From positions 1-41,910 of the forward strand of contig CAVGRR010000016.1 of NCBI GenBank assembly GCA_963631655.1: 41,910 nt of DNA, read 5' to 3'. The notes beneath the pieces are model-generated. The model was not told where the DNA came from, ran no database searches, and saw only the letters and a program-made list of their open reading frames with translations. The position numbers and the translations under genes are program-made. The stretch comes from Methanomethylophilus sp963631655 (GTDB lineage: Archaea > Thermoplasmatota > Thermoplasmata > Methanomassiliicoccales > Methanomethylophilaceae). This document shows positions 31,237-40,266 of this stretch, one piece after another (positions within the stretch are counted from its first letter, which is position 1; the number at the start of each line of letters is the position of its first letter).

Positions 31237-33915
31237 TCATTCTTCTTCGAGATCCGCTTTCTTCGAGTTCTTGATAAAGTTCTTCTGCAGCGTCTTTTTG
31301 ATGTAACCTTCGATGAAATCGCTGACCGGGTGCAGTATGGAACTCTTGATGAAGATCAGGGTGATGGTGTACCAGACAGCGGTGGCGGCGATCAGTTCCG
31401 GCCACACCTCGAACATCGGAAGGCTCTGCCCTATTGACACCGATATCTGGGGGAACATGTAGAACAGGACCAGGATGACGTAAAGCAGGATGGCGAGCAT
31501 GGTGGGCTTGAAATCCCTCTTGTAATCCGACTCGATGGCAGCTCTCTTGGTGAGGGGGAACAACAGGAACAGCTGTGCGATACCTGCCATCATGAGGAAG
31601 GTGAACATGGCGTTCCTGGCGTTGATCTCGGCGATGGTCTCGATGTTGTAGGGCATGACGGCCTCGGAGGACGGGTTTCCGACGATACTGAGCGTGTTGT
31701 ACAGTTCCTCGAGGGAGATGTTCAGAGCATCGGCGATGGCCTGATATGTCGATTCGAGGCGGAAGAATCCGTCGAACCAGTTGTGGACGGTACCGAAATA
31801 GAAAATGACATAGATCGCCAGTCCGAATATCGACAGCATTATGGCCGACGGAACGACGAATTTCACCACTTTCGGCAATACCAGCTCCTTATTGTCCGAA
31901 GGTTTGGCCCAGAGGGTCATAAGGAATGCCGCAAAGGACACAGTGAGCAGCGCATAGGCGGTGTTCTGAATGGGCAGAAGGGGACTCTTGCCTGCCACGA
32001 GCAGCAGACACAGCACAAGGATCGCAAGGACGAAGTTCCTTGAAAGGTACAGCCTCAGAATATCCCTCATACCGCTGACGGTACGTTTTCCTTCCACGAT
32101 GGCGTGGGGCAGTGCCTTGAAGTTGTCGTTCATGAGCACCATATCGGCTACGCCGCGGGTGGCACCGCTTCCGCTCTGAACCGCTACACCCACCTGTGCC
32201 ATCTTAAGGGAACGGATATCGTTGACACCGTCCCCGACCATGGCGACGTACCTCTCGTTCCTGCGGAGCGCTTTGATGACGTGTTCCTTCTGTTCGGGTT
32301 TCATACGTCCGAAGATGTTGGTCTCGAGAGCGACCTTGTCGAACTCCTCTTCGCTGAGACCTTCGAGTTTGTCACCGGAGATTATCTTCCTCTCACCGGG
32401 GATCTCCGCGAGCTTGAAGATGGCCTCCACAGTATCGGGATCGTCACCGGAGATGACCTTGATGTCCATTCCGTGGTTGACGAACTCGGTGATGATCTCC
32501 TTGCAGTCGGGGCGGACCTCATCTCTTATCGAAGCGACGGCGAGCACCCTCAGCTGGGGAACGATGGGATTCTCATCAGCATCGTGGATCTCGGCGGAAC
32601 CTCCGTCGAAGATGACCACGGAACGGAGACCTTTGGAGGATGCTGCGGCCAGTCTGCTCTCCACATCGGGCGCGTCGATGACATACGGCTTAAGGAACTG
32701 CCAGGCGCCCATGAACAGGGTCCTGGGTCCGCTGGCCCCTATAATGCGTACCGCACTGTATTTCCTGTCAGATGAGAACTGGATCTCGTCAAGCATTTCG
32801 GTGTCGACGTGGCCGAAATGGTCTGACAACGCTTCGATGGTCCTGTTCCTGCTTCCGGTGGTGGACACGAATGCGCGCACAAGATCCTCCGCGGCAGCAG
32901 GATCGTTGTTGAAATAATCGACATCCTCGAACACCAGATGGTTGGTGGTGATGGTACCGGTCTTGTCCATACAGACCGTATCGACATGACTGATCGACTC
33001 CACAGAATTGGAGTTCTGCAGGAGCACACCGCTGTCGGCCATACGGACGGCGGCTATCATGTAGGTCAGCGTGATCAGCAGGAAAAGCGCGATGGGGACG
33101 ATATCGAGGACGATGACCGCTTCCTTCAGAGAGGAATGGAACGATACTCCGGAAACGATGTTCTTGATGAGGAGGATGACCATGAAAATGAACGCCAGGG
33201 TCATCAGGATCTCGGTCACGGTGTTGGTCTCGATCTGCAGCGGAGTGGTCTTTTTGGTGAACTTCTTGGCCTTGGACATCATCTGCGAGGAGAATGTATC
33301 CTCTCCGACCTTGGTGACCCTGAACCAGCATTTGCCGGTGACACAATAGGAACCGGAGTAGACGGTCTCCCCCACATGCTTCCTGCGGGTGGATGATTCG
33401 CCGGTAAGAAGGGATTCGTCCATTTCCAGGGACTGTTCCTCGATGACATTCCCGTCGACCTGTGCCTGGTCCCCGGGTCCGAGGAAGAGGACATCGTCGA
33501 GGACGATGTCGGCACGGTCGATGACTATGAGCTCCCCGTCGCGGAGGGCATTGACCTTAGGTCTCATGAGAACGGCGATCTTGTCGAGACGGCGTTTCGC
33601 CTTCCACTCCTGCAGGGTCGAAATGAGCACGTTGAAGATAATCACACCGGTCGCTGCGATCGCGCTGAGAACATCGTCGAAGATGATGAGCGCGATACCC
33701 AGAACGAACAGGATGATGTTGAAGGGGGTGAAGAGGTTCTTGCCCAGAATCTCCAGATAACCCCTGCTCTGTCTCTCCTCGGAAGTGTTGGCCTTACCTT
33801 CGGCCTTGCGCTGCTTAACCTCATCCGAGGTCAGACCGACGTGATCTACGCATTCGCCGTTGGCCAGAACCTTGCGTTCCTGTGCTTCGGTCGCATCCTG
33901 ACCGTTCCCATTCAT
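31237..33915 (-). CDS. P-type cation-transporting ATPase (CtpE-like)
   Basis: 892 residues. Actuator loop LLTGES at 169-174, phosphorylation site DKTGT at 317-321, SGDDPDT at about 489 and GDGVND at 561-566 are all intact, so it should be active. The N-terminal segment GLTSDEVKQRKAEGK is typical of cation-ATPase N domains; no CxxC metal-binding domain and no CPC motif is present, so it is not a heavy-metal pump. The fourth membrane helix reads IVPIALFLL instead of the PEGL of Ca2+ pumps. Overall it resembles the CtpE-like group, some of which take up Ca2+. Additional C-terminal helices bring the total to about ten. The ion is not certain. Confidence 0.85.
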   Translation of the reverse strand: MNGNGQDATEAQERKVLANGECVDHVGLTSDEVKQRKAEGKANTSEERQSRGYLEILGKNLFTPFNIILFVLGIALIIFDDVLSAIAATGVIIFNVLISTLQEWKAKRRLDKIAVLMRPKVNALRDGELIVIDRADIVLDDVLFLGPGDQAQVDGNVIEEQSLEMDESLLTGESSTRRKHVGETVYSGSYCVTGKCWFRVTKVGEDTFSSQMMSKAKKFTKKTTPLQIETNTVTEILMTLAFIFMVILLIKNIVSGVSFHSSLKEAVIVLDIVPIALFLLITLTYMIAAVRMADSGVLLQNSNSVESISHVDTVCMDKTGTITTNHLVFEDVDYFNNDPAAAEDLVRAFVSTTGSRNRTIEALSDHFGHVDTEMLDEIQFSSDRKYSAVRIIGASGPRTLFMGAWQFLKPYVIDAPDVESRLAAASSKGLRSVVIFDGGSAEIHDADENPIVPQLRVLAVASIRDEVRPDCKEIITEFVNHGMDIKVISGDDPDTVEAIFKLAEIPGERKIISGDKLEGLSEEEFDKVALETNIFGRMKPEQKEHVIKALRRNERYVAMVGDGVNDIRSLKMAQVGVAVQSGSGATRGVADMVLMNDNFKALPHAIVEGKRTVSGMRDILRLYLSRNFVLAILVLCLLLVAGKSPLLPIQNTAYALLTVSFAAFLMTLWAKPSDNKELVLPKVVKFVVPSAIMLSIFGLAIYVIFYFGTVHNWFDGFFRLESTYQAIADALNISLEELYNTLSIVGNPSSEAVMPYNIETIAEINARNAMFTFLMMAGIAQLFLLFPLTKRAAIESDYKRDFKPTMLAILLYVILVLFYMFPQISVSIGQSLPMFEVWPELIAATAVWYTITLIFIKSSILHPVSDFIEGYIKKTLQKNFIKNSKKADLEEE

Positions 33916-33929
33916 GCGGGTACATCCCG

Positions 33930-33942
33930 TTTATATATTTAA
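33930..33942 (-). promoter_or_regulatory. TATA box of the P-type ATPase gene
   Basis: TTAAATATATAAA on the minus strand is about 15-27 bases ahead of the ATG at 33915 and lies in a 39-base gap after the helicase gene. It predicts a leaderless transcript separate from the helicase operon. Confidence 0.55.
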
Positions 33943-33954
33943 TAAAAGGCGGGG

Positions 33955-36945
33955 TCACTTTTTCGACCCGGGCACGTCCAGGAACTCGGATGCACGCTGA
34001 ATGATCACGTCCATCGGAACAGGTTCGAATACATCAGTAGCATCCTGGGTGAGCCAGTCGATATGACAGTCCACGGGCTTGTTTTTCAAATGTGCTAGCA
34101 CGTACGCGTAGACGCTCAGCTGGATCATGTACTCGCCCTTTAAGGTAGGCTCCACATCGGTCTTCCAGTCGTGGACCTCGATATGATCGGGGAACTCGGC
34201 GAACATATCGATCCTGCCGTTGACAGTGACGTTAAGCTCATTGAGAGGCAGAGCACAGTCGATCTCGGCGGTCAGATCGGCACCTTCGGACTTCAGACGG
34301 TCGATGATCCTCTTCGCGCCTTCGACCTGCGGATAGTCCCTGAAGATCCTGTCGCTGAGTGCGATACCGTTGACCAGCAGTTCGGCATAATCATGGACCT
34401 TGGTACCGTAGATCATTCCCCTGTTGCCTATCTCATCCGATTCCGGAGCGGCGGAGATGCCGTCGCCGTCAAGGTGGAGAAGCCCGTGCACAGGGATGTT
34501 CTTGCGGCGTGCCTTGAATGCGGATATCTCAGGTCTGGGTATGTGCTCCTCCGACTGCGATTCGCGCATTGGAATGGGTGAATTCCGGCCCTGTTCGGCA
34601 CCATCCTCGGAATAGTGTTTGAAGAATCCCGAGGGGTTTTTGCCGGCGATCAGAGTGACATACTGTTTCGCCCTGGAGATGCCGACGAACAGCAGCCTCC
34701 TCTCCTCGCTCAGATCGCGCTTGATGGCATTCGTCACAAGGTAGGTCTTCCAGGAATGGGCGACCTTCTTCTCACCCTTGTAGTGAATGACAGTATCTCT
34801 GCTGCGGATACCTGTGATGTCTCCGAACGAGAGGTCCTCGGTCTTCGCCTGCGGAGGGAAACTCTGCACATCGATACGGGGGATGATGACAATGGGGTAT
34901 TCCAATCCCTTCGATTTGTGAAGGGTCTGAATGATCACGGCGTTGCTTTCGGGCAGTCCGTCGATGGAGTACCTGGTGTTGTTGGCGATATCGCTCTCAA
35001 TGATCCTGATGATATCAGATATCGTCATAAGAGATCCACGGTGCGTTGACGACAGTATAGAAATGATCGCCTGGGTCTTGTCATTGTCGAGACCGTAGAA
35101 CGAGAATATGTCGGAGATCAGTTCAGTGATCCTGCGTCTCTTTCCCCTCAGGTATTTGCGGAACGCCTTCAGTTCTTCCGGCACGTGGTCGCGTTTCTCT
35201 TCAGGATCATACTTCCTCATCTCCAGGATCTCCGCGCACGGATGTCCCAGATCGGCAAGGATGGGCACGATTCCCCAGTCGTCCCTGTCATTGGTTATGT
35301 ACTTCAGCCACGCGAGAAGGAGCTTGCCTTCGCGGCTTGACATGACATTGAGTTCACCCTGCAGGAACGCGGGGATCTTATGTGCCAGACATGCATTGTA
35401 GATGATACGGGAGACCTTCACGTTACGGCACAGGATGGCGATATCCCGGAACTCGGGACGCCTGAACGGATGCTCTTCATCACCGGTGGCGATGGGATAA
35501 TCATCGGAATCCACGTAATCCCCGATGACACGGAGGACCTCGTCGTATTCCAGACTGTTCACCGCGCACTGTATACGCCGGAGACCTGTATTATCCCCGA
35601 TATCGGTACGTTCCGAAGTGATGTACGTGATCTTGGATTCGATGTCTGGGTCTATCTCATCGTCATTGGTCCCGGTCGCCAGAAGGGCATCGTACGCCCT
35701 GTCGATGACGAGCTGCGAACTGCGGTAGTTCTTGGTCAGAGGGATCTGAATGATCTCATCGGGGATCCTGTAGGGAATACGTTCGACATCGTCATTCAGG
35801 ATGGTCCTGAACATGCGTGTGCGTTCCTCGAAATTGAGGATATTATCAATGGAAACGAAACGGAACCCGTAGATACCTTGTTTCCAGTCACCCACGACGC
35901 ACAGATTAGGCTCCTTCAAAGACATCAGCGAGATCATCATCTGATTGCTGTTGGTGTCCTGGAATTCATCTACAATGAGATACCTGGTGGCCATGTCCTC
36001 TCTGGCGGTCTTGTCGTCGTAAAGAACGGCGAATGCGAACATCGCGACCAGACCGAATGTCAGATGTCCGTCCTTCACGGACTGGGCTATGAACGAATGA
36101 TAGATATCATGAATCAAGAGAATTAGCGCTTCCCTGTTATCCTCTGCCGCGATGACCTTCATATCGGCCGTGAAATCATTGATATTTGGAGATAGTCCGT
36201 CCGCGATGAGCGACTCGGCATAATCCTCGGGGGTCTTGCAATCGACCTTGGTCAGACCGGTCATCAGTTCCTTGAGCTCTTCGACATCTCCGAAAAGGTC
36301 CTTTCCGTCGTTCCCGCCGAACCAGTACCTCGTCCCACTCTGAGTGATACGGGGGAATATTCCGCGGGACATCAGGGTGTTGATGATCTTCTCCATACTG
36401 GCGGGCCTTTCCGTCACCGCGGCGGCGAGATCGCCGTACTGTTTTCCTTTCTGGTCGAGGAATCTGTCAAGGAATCTGGTGAAGTACATCCTGTTCAAAC
36501 TCTCGTTCTCGGTAATCTCGGAGTTGCTGTTCAGGTCATGTGCCAGATTGAAGAATCTGCGTATGTGCGAAGGGTATTGTTTGACAATTGAAAGACAATA
36601 TGAATCGAAGGTCCCGATGTACACCTGCTTGGAAAGGGAGGATATCCTGTGATACTCCTTTTCATTCTGCACCGGATCCGAAGAGAACTTCCCGCCCTCG
36701 CAGAGTTTAGCAAGTTTCGACTGGACACGGTCCCTCATCTCCGCCGCGGCATTGCGGGTGAACGTCAGCATGATGAGGTCCTTGGGCCCCACATCCTTCT
36801 GGGAAAGGATGTTGACACACCTGGAAACGACGGTGTGGGTCTTTCCGGTACCCGGTCCCGCATCCACCACCACGAACCCGTTGATGGTCTCGGCGATCTC
36901 CCTCTGGGACTCGTTCAATCCGTCAAAAATGACATCTGTGTTCAT
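33955..36945 (-). CDS. AddA-like UvrD-family helicase-nuclease
   Basis: 996 residues. Superfamily 1 helicase motifs: Walker A AGPGTGKT (29-36), LTFTRNAAAEM (about 60-70, motif Ia), IVDEFQDTN (324-332, motif II), GDWKQGIYGFR (352-362, motif III), TLHKSKGLEYP (motif V-like) and LLFVGISRAK (motif VI). The last about 90 residues have a RecB-type PD-(D/E)XK nuclease core: RIDMFAEF, then VHDWKTD and QLSVYAYVL. The order helicase-then-nuclease is that of bacterial AddA. The start overlaps the stop of the AddB-like gene by four bases (ATGA), so the two are translated together. The complex would unwind and resect double-strand breaks for recombination. Confidence 0.9.
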   Translation of the reverse strand: MNTDVIFDGLNESQREIAETINGFVVVDAGPGTGKTHTVVSRCVNILSQKDVGPKDLIMLTFTRNAAAEMRDRVQSKLAKLCEGGKFSSDPVQNEKEYHRISSLSKQVYIGTFDSYCLSIVKQYPSHIRRFFNLAHDLNSNSEITENESLNRMYFTRFLDRFLDQKGKQYGDLAAAVTERPASMEKIINTLMSRGIFPRITQSGTRYWFGGNDGKDLFGDVEELKELMTGLTKVDCKTPEDYAESLIADGLSPNINDFTADMKVIAAEDNREALILLIHDIYHSFIAQSVKDGHLTFGLVAMFAFAVLYDDKTAREDMATRYLIVDEFQDTNSNQMMISLMSLKEPNLCVVGDWKQGIYGFRFVSIDNILNFEERTRMFRTILNDDVERIPYRIPDEIIQIPLTKNYRSSQLVIDRAYDALLATGTNDDEIDPDIESKITYITSERTDIGDNTGLRRIQCAVNSLEYDEVLRVIGDYVDSDDYPIATGDEEHPFRRPEFRDIAILCRNVKVSRIIYNACLAHKIPAFLQGELNVMSSREGKLLLAWLKYITNDRDDWGIVPILADLGHPCAEILEMRKYDPEEKRDHVPEELKAFRKYLRGKRRRITELISDIFSFYGLDNDKTQAIISILSSTHRGSLMTISDIIRIIESDIANNTRYSIDGLPESNAVIIQTLHKSKGLEYPIVIIPRIDVQSFPPQAKTEDLSFGDITGIRSRDTVIHYKGEKKVAHSWKTYLVTNAIKRDLSEERRLLFVGISRAKQYVTLIAGKNPSGFFKHYSEDGAEQGRNSPIPMRESQSEEHIPRPEISAFKARRKNIPVHGLLHLDGDGISAAPESDEIGNRGMIYGTKVHDYAELLVNGIALSDRIFRDYPQVEGAKRIIDRLKSEGADLTAEIDCALPLNELNVTVNGRIDMFAEFPDHIEVHDWKTDVEPTLKGEYMIQLSVYAYVLAHLKNKPVDCHIDWLTQDATDVFEPVPMDVIIQRASEFLDVPGSKK

Positions 36946-39557
36946 TCGTCATCCTCCTCGAGTTCGGCCTTGACGCAAGCCCGGTAATAGGCGCATTTGT
37001 TGTTGCATTCGGTATTGCCTTTCTTCAGATTGAGAACGGGGATCAGCATCGCCTTCTTCGCTTCGGTGTGATCTTTCGTCAGTTTCTCAAGGAATTCGTT
37101 CATTGATTCCAAAGGAACAACCACGTCGGCGTCGGAAACCTTGTAGTATTTCTTCTCCGCAGTGTCATGTATCTTCTTGGCCACTGCGTCGATCTCCTTC
37201 AGTTTCAATTTGAAGGACACCTCGGCACAGATGTCGGACCTGTCATCGGGGGAGAGGTCATAACTCTCATCCAGATGTTGGATAACGATGTCGGAGAACT
37301 CATCCCAATTGTCGACGAGGATCTGATAGGACTTCTTGTCCTGATAGTAATTGAACACCGGGCCTCCGCGTTCCATCAGGACCTCCGGTCCGGACCTGCA
37401 GGAAAGGGCAACCTTCCTCACGTTCTCGCGGATGTCGAAATTCGGATCCACGGAACGAAGATAGTTGTCCCCGATGTACAGCAGCCGGAACTCGCAGTCC
37501 GTCTGGGTCTTTTCATATAACGTCTGCAGATAGATCAAAGCCTGGAAGTCGGCGAGGACGTTGTGCTTGCGGCTGAACCCGCTTATGATGTCGTCAGGTT
37601 TCTTCACCTTTCCGGTCTTGAAATCCACGATGATGTCTCCGAAACTGAGGTCGTACTTGGCAAATATCGGATATATCGAAGGAAGTTCGGATTCCACATA
37701 GGTGCTGCTGTATTCGACACCTTCCTCGAGCATGAACTGGTTCTGATATTTCCTGGCGGAGAGCTTGGTGTCCAACGGGACACTGTCCGGTCTGACGAGG
37801 TCGATGTACCTCACAAGGTTGTTCAGGTAAACCCTGAACTTGCTGTCGTCGAGCTCCCGGTGGCATTCGCTTGACAGTCCGGAGAACATGTCCTCCAAAT
37901 GTGCCAGATAGTAATCCAATCCCTTCTTCTTCACGAGTTCCGGATAGCAGAAATAGAACTCGGCGAACTCGTGGAGACAGTTTCCGAACACGATGCTGTC
38001 GGAGTCCTCGGTGCGGATCAGTTTGGAGAACACGAACTTGACCGGGCAGTCGGAATATGCGTTGTACGTTGTCTTGGAGAATTTCCAGTCCTCCCCTCCG
38101 GATGATTCGCCGAAGGTCCCGCCGAACACCTGCTTGGGTGAGGGTTCCACCGCCCACGAACCGCGAATGAAGTTTTTGCAGATCTTCTCGAAACTGTCCG
38201 CGACGCCTTTTTTCTTGGAATTATCCAGAATGGTCTGGAATGAAGGGCACGGAAGGGTCTCCTTTCCCTTGGTGACGGGCTTTACAGCATAGATCCTGGA
38301 GGTCCCCTGCTGGAGAAGGATCTCCATACGGAGGGCATTATTTTCGGCAGCAGCCTCCTTGTCGATGTAGTCCTTTCCTGATACGGAGGGTTCCCACGAA
38401 TCATCAAGACCGATGTAGATGACGAAGGGACGGTCCACATAGACCGAGTTCTTGCAGTCCGCTATGAGAACCCCTTTCCTTTCGTTCTCCGGGACCTGTT
38501 CGTTATGCTTCAGATCCGAGAGGTTGTTCACAGCGTAAAGGATACGGTCCGCGAGCTTGCGGGAGACCGTCTTCTGCGAAAGACCCAGAGTGTCCAAAAG
38601 GATGAGGACGGAGGTCTTCTGAGGCATGCTTTGGAACAGCTTTTCCGCCGCCTCGGAGAAGGTCATCTGACCGATGTCGCGCATGGTCTCGATAAGACGC
38701 TGGGTGGACGGATCGACGTTATCCCCTAATGGTACCCTAGAAAGCAGATATCTGTCGAACTTAGGGTCGAGCATACGTCCCTTGTTCGGGTTGCCGCCGA
38801 TCTGATACGTGGAAAACAGCTCGCGGACATCGTAGACACGGAGGGTGGGATAGTCAAGTGCCAGAGAGATGAACTGAAGGAAATCCCTCACCTGGGACAG
38901 GTCCTTCACATCGAGACTGTTCTTGAAAGGGATCTTCTTACGGTAGAATGCGGAACGCAGGGCATCGGCTATCGAAGCTGAAGAATCAAGGACCACTGCG
39001 GTGTCGAGACTCTTCTCCACATCGATGAGGTCCACAATGCTCGAGGCGATCTGCCTGTCGTTGCCGATGGCATAGATGGTGTCTATCTCATAGTCTCCGT
39101 CGGTGAAAGGGTCGATCTCTGTGTATTCTAAAGGAACAAAATGCTTGTCAAGGTCATCGAACAGTTCCATACCGATGACGGCGATGGTCTCTCCCTTGGA
39201 GAATATGCGGTAGACTGTTGGATCGTAGTTCTCCATCGCCTTGTCGATGGTGGGGAGCTGAGAATAATAATCATAGATTTCCCTGGAACGGTTGGAACGC
39301 AGGTATTTCCTTACATCGGCGGTATGCCTGCGGATGTCCCTGATCTTCTGGACCTCGCTGTGGATGAATCCGAACTCGTAGTTCGTGTCGCGCTCGATAG
39401 ATTCGACGACCTCCAGGTCGGTAAGGGTCTTCTCGCGCAGAATGGTCACTGCGATGCTGCCTGCGAGCAGACGCGGAGTGTAGGCGAAACCTCCCAGCTT
39501 GTCGGTGCTGACCATCGCATTCAGGGCGGTGGCGAGGGCGGCATCGCAGGTGATCAC
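36942..39557 (-). CDS. AddB-like PD-(D/E)XK nuclease with iron-sulfur cysteines
   Basis: 871 residues from the GTG at 39557. The N-terminal half resembles an inactivated helicase fold without Walker A. The nuclease domain starts at about residue 500 with TTYNAYSDCPVKFVF, continues with FGNCLHEFAEFYF, and has the catalytic IIVDFKTGK followed by ADFQALIYLQ. One Cys before the nuclease (YSDCP) and three at the C terminus (ECNNKCAYYRACVK) fit the 4Fe-4S staple of AddB-type nucleases. The coding frame clearly extends upstream of the GTG (ITIRRAKTIDEIYEEVKDFG) to the TGA of the preceding gene without a standard start. Removing one G from the GGG at 39621-39623 would give an ATG (39627) overlapping that stop and reading MRITIRRAK, so a base insertion at the start is likely. 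Confidence 0.82.
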   Translation of the reverse strand: MITCDAALATALNAMVSTDKLGGFAYTPRLLAGSIAVTILREKTLTDLEVVESIERDTNYEFGFIHSEVQKIRDIRRHTADVRKYLRSNRSREIYDYYSQLPTIDKAMENYDPTVYRIFSKGETIAVIGMELFDDLDKHFVPLEYTEIDPFTDGDYEIDTIYAIGNDRQIASSIVDLIDVEKSLDTAVVLDSSASIADALRSAFYRKKIPFKNSLDVKDLSQVRDFLQFISLALDYPTLRVYDVRELFSTYQIGGNPNKGRMLDPKFDRYLLSRVPLGDNVDPSTQRLIETMRDIGQMTFSEAAEKLFQSMPQKTSVLILLDTLGLSQKTVSRKLADRILYAVNNLSDLKHNEQVPENERKGVLIADCKNSVYVDRPFVIYIGLDDSWEPSVSGKDYIDKEAAAENNALRMEILLQQGTSRIYAVKPVTKGKETLPCPSFQTILDNSKKKGVADSFEKICKNFIRGSWAVEPSPKQVFGGTFGESSGGEDWKFSKTTYNAYSDCPVKFVFSKLIRTEDSDSIVFGNCLHEFAEFYFCYPELVKKKGLDYYLAHLEDMFSGLSSECHRELDDSKFRVYLNNLVRYIDLVRPDSVPLDTKLSARKYQNQFMLEEGVEYSSTYVESELPSIYPIFAKYDLSFGDIIVDFKTGKVKKPDDIISGFSRKHNVLADFQALIYLQTLYEKTQTDCEFRLLYIGDNYLRSVDPNFDIRENVRKVALSCRSGPEVLMERGGPVFNYYQDKKSYQILVDNWDEFSDIVIQHLDESYDLSPDDRSDICAEVSFKLKLKEIDAVAKKIHDTAEKKYYKVSDADVVVPLESMNEFLEKLTKDHTEAKKAMLIPVLNLKKGNTECNNKCAYYRACVKAELEEDDE

Positions 39558-39623
39558 CTTGCCGAAATCCTTGACCTCTTCATAGATCTCGTCTATGGTC
39601 TTGGCTCTGCGTATGGTGATCCC

Positions 39624-40112
39624 TCATTCAACCTTGGGGCGTTCGCAGACTACCTTCCTCTGGACCTTGGCACCGCAGAAGGGACAGCGGTCGAAGACCG
39701 TTCCCTCGAAGTCGACGGAGTAGACACCTCCGTTGAACTCCTTGCCGACACCGACGGTGCCGGGCACGCGGATGAGGTTCTCGTCGATGAAGGCGACGTT
39801 GTGGGAAATGAGGTTGGCGAGTTCCTCGCAGCAACAGTAGAGCACGTTCCCGTTGGAGACAAGGAGCCTTCCGTTGCACTGACCCAGACCTGTAAGAAGT
39901 GATTTCCTCGCCTCGCAGATCATGCCGTTGATCTGTTCGTAGAACATGTCAAGAAGACCGCCCCTGACCTCCTCAGGAAGCTGTTCGTAGATCATCCTGT
40001 TCTTGGAACTGTCCGAAGCGAACGGATTCTCGTTGAGCTTGCGGAGCAGCATCTCGCAGAGGTCCTCTGTATCAGCGTTAAGAAGTTTCTTCTCGAACTT
40101 GCCTTTCTTCAC
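39624..40112 (-). CDS. Zinc-ribbon-like protein of unknown function, first gene of the AddAB-like operon
   Basis: 162 residues from GTG 40112, preceded by AGGTGA at a 4-base spacing. The C terminus has a CPFCGAK half-ribbon followed by a further Cys (VVCERPKVE), and a CCC triplet lies near residue 94 (YCCCEELANLIS), so metal binding is likely. The N-terminal half is helical and charged. I do not recognise the family. It is the promoter-proximal gene, directly before the nuclease and helicase, and may be an accessory subunit. Confidence 0.65.
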   Translation of the reverse strand: MKKGKFEKKLLNADTEDLCEMLLRKLNENPFASDSSKNRMIYEQLPEEVRGGLLDMFYEQINGMICEARKSLLTGLGQCNGRLLVSNGNVLYCCCEELANLISHNVAFIDENLIRVPGTVGVGKEFNGGVYSVDFEGTVFDRCPFCGAKVQRKVVCERPKVE

Positions 40113-40122
40113 CTACTCACCT

Positions 40123-40137
40123 AACATTCTGAATGTT
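40123..40137. promoter_or_regulatory. Palindromic candidate operator AACATTC-T-GAATGTT
   Basis: A perfect 7+1+7 palindrome lying between the TATA box (40145-40152) and the GTG start, over the predicted transcription start (about 40122). A repressor bound here would block the AddAB-like operon. No similar word was noticed elsewhere in the window. Confidence 0.5.
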
Positions 40138-40144
40138 ATTCAAC

Positions 40145-40152
40145 TAAATATA
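40145..40152 (-). promoter_or_regulatory. TATA box of the AddAB-like operon
   Basis: TATATTTA on the minus strand, centred about 37 bases before the GTG at 40112, gives a leader of about 10 bases that still includes the ribosome-binding site AGGTGA. Confidence 0.55.
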
Positions 40153-40172
40153 CCTTTCAAAAATATTGAATT

Positions 40173-40190
40173 GTAACAGGAAACTGTTAC
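40173..40190. promoter_or_regulatory. Stem-loop GTAACAG-GAAA-CTGTTAC
   Basis: A perfect 7-base stem closed by a GAAA tetraloop, upstream of the operon's TATA box and downstream of the surface-protein gene. It could be a second operator or the distal part of the surface gene's 3' end. Confidence 0.45.
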
Positions 40191-40238
40191 GGCGGCGGGT
40201 GGGATCCGACCGCCGGTAAAGGGTTTGGAAAGGGTTTT

Positions 40239-40259
40239 AACCCCTCAGAAGAGGGGGTT
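40239..40259 (-). terminator. Hairpin after the Cys-repeat surface protein gene
   Basis: AACCCCTC (40239-40246) pairs with GAGGGGGTT (40251-40259) with one bulged G, starting 7 bases past the stop codon. A second GC-rich inverted pair (GGCGG/CCGCC, about 40191-40214) lies just beyond it. Confidence 0.55.
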
Positions 40260-40266
40260 TTCAGGT

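Noticed and set aside
39141..39902. 253-residue plus-strand frame opposite the AddB-like gene
   Set aside because: Shadow of the minus-strand nuclease and zinc-ribbon genes.
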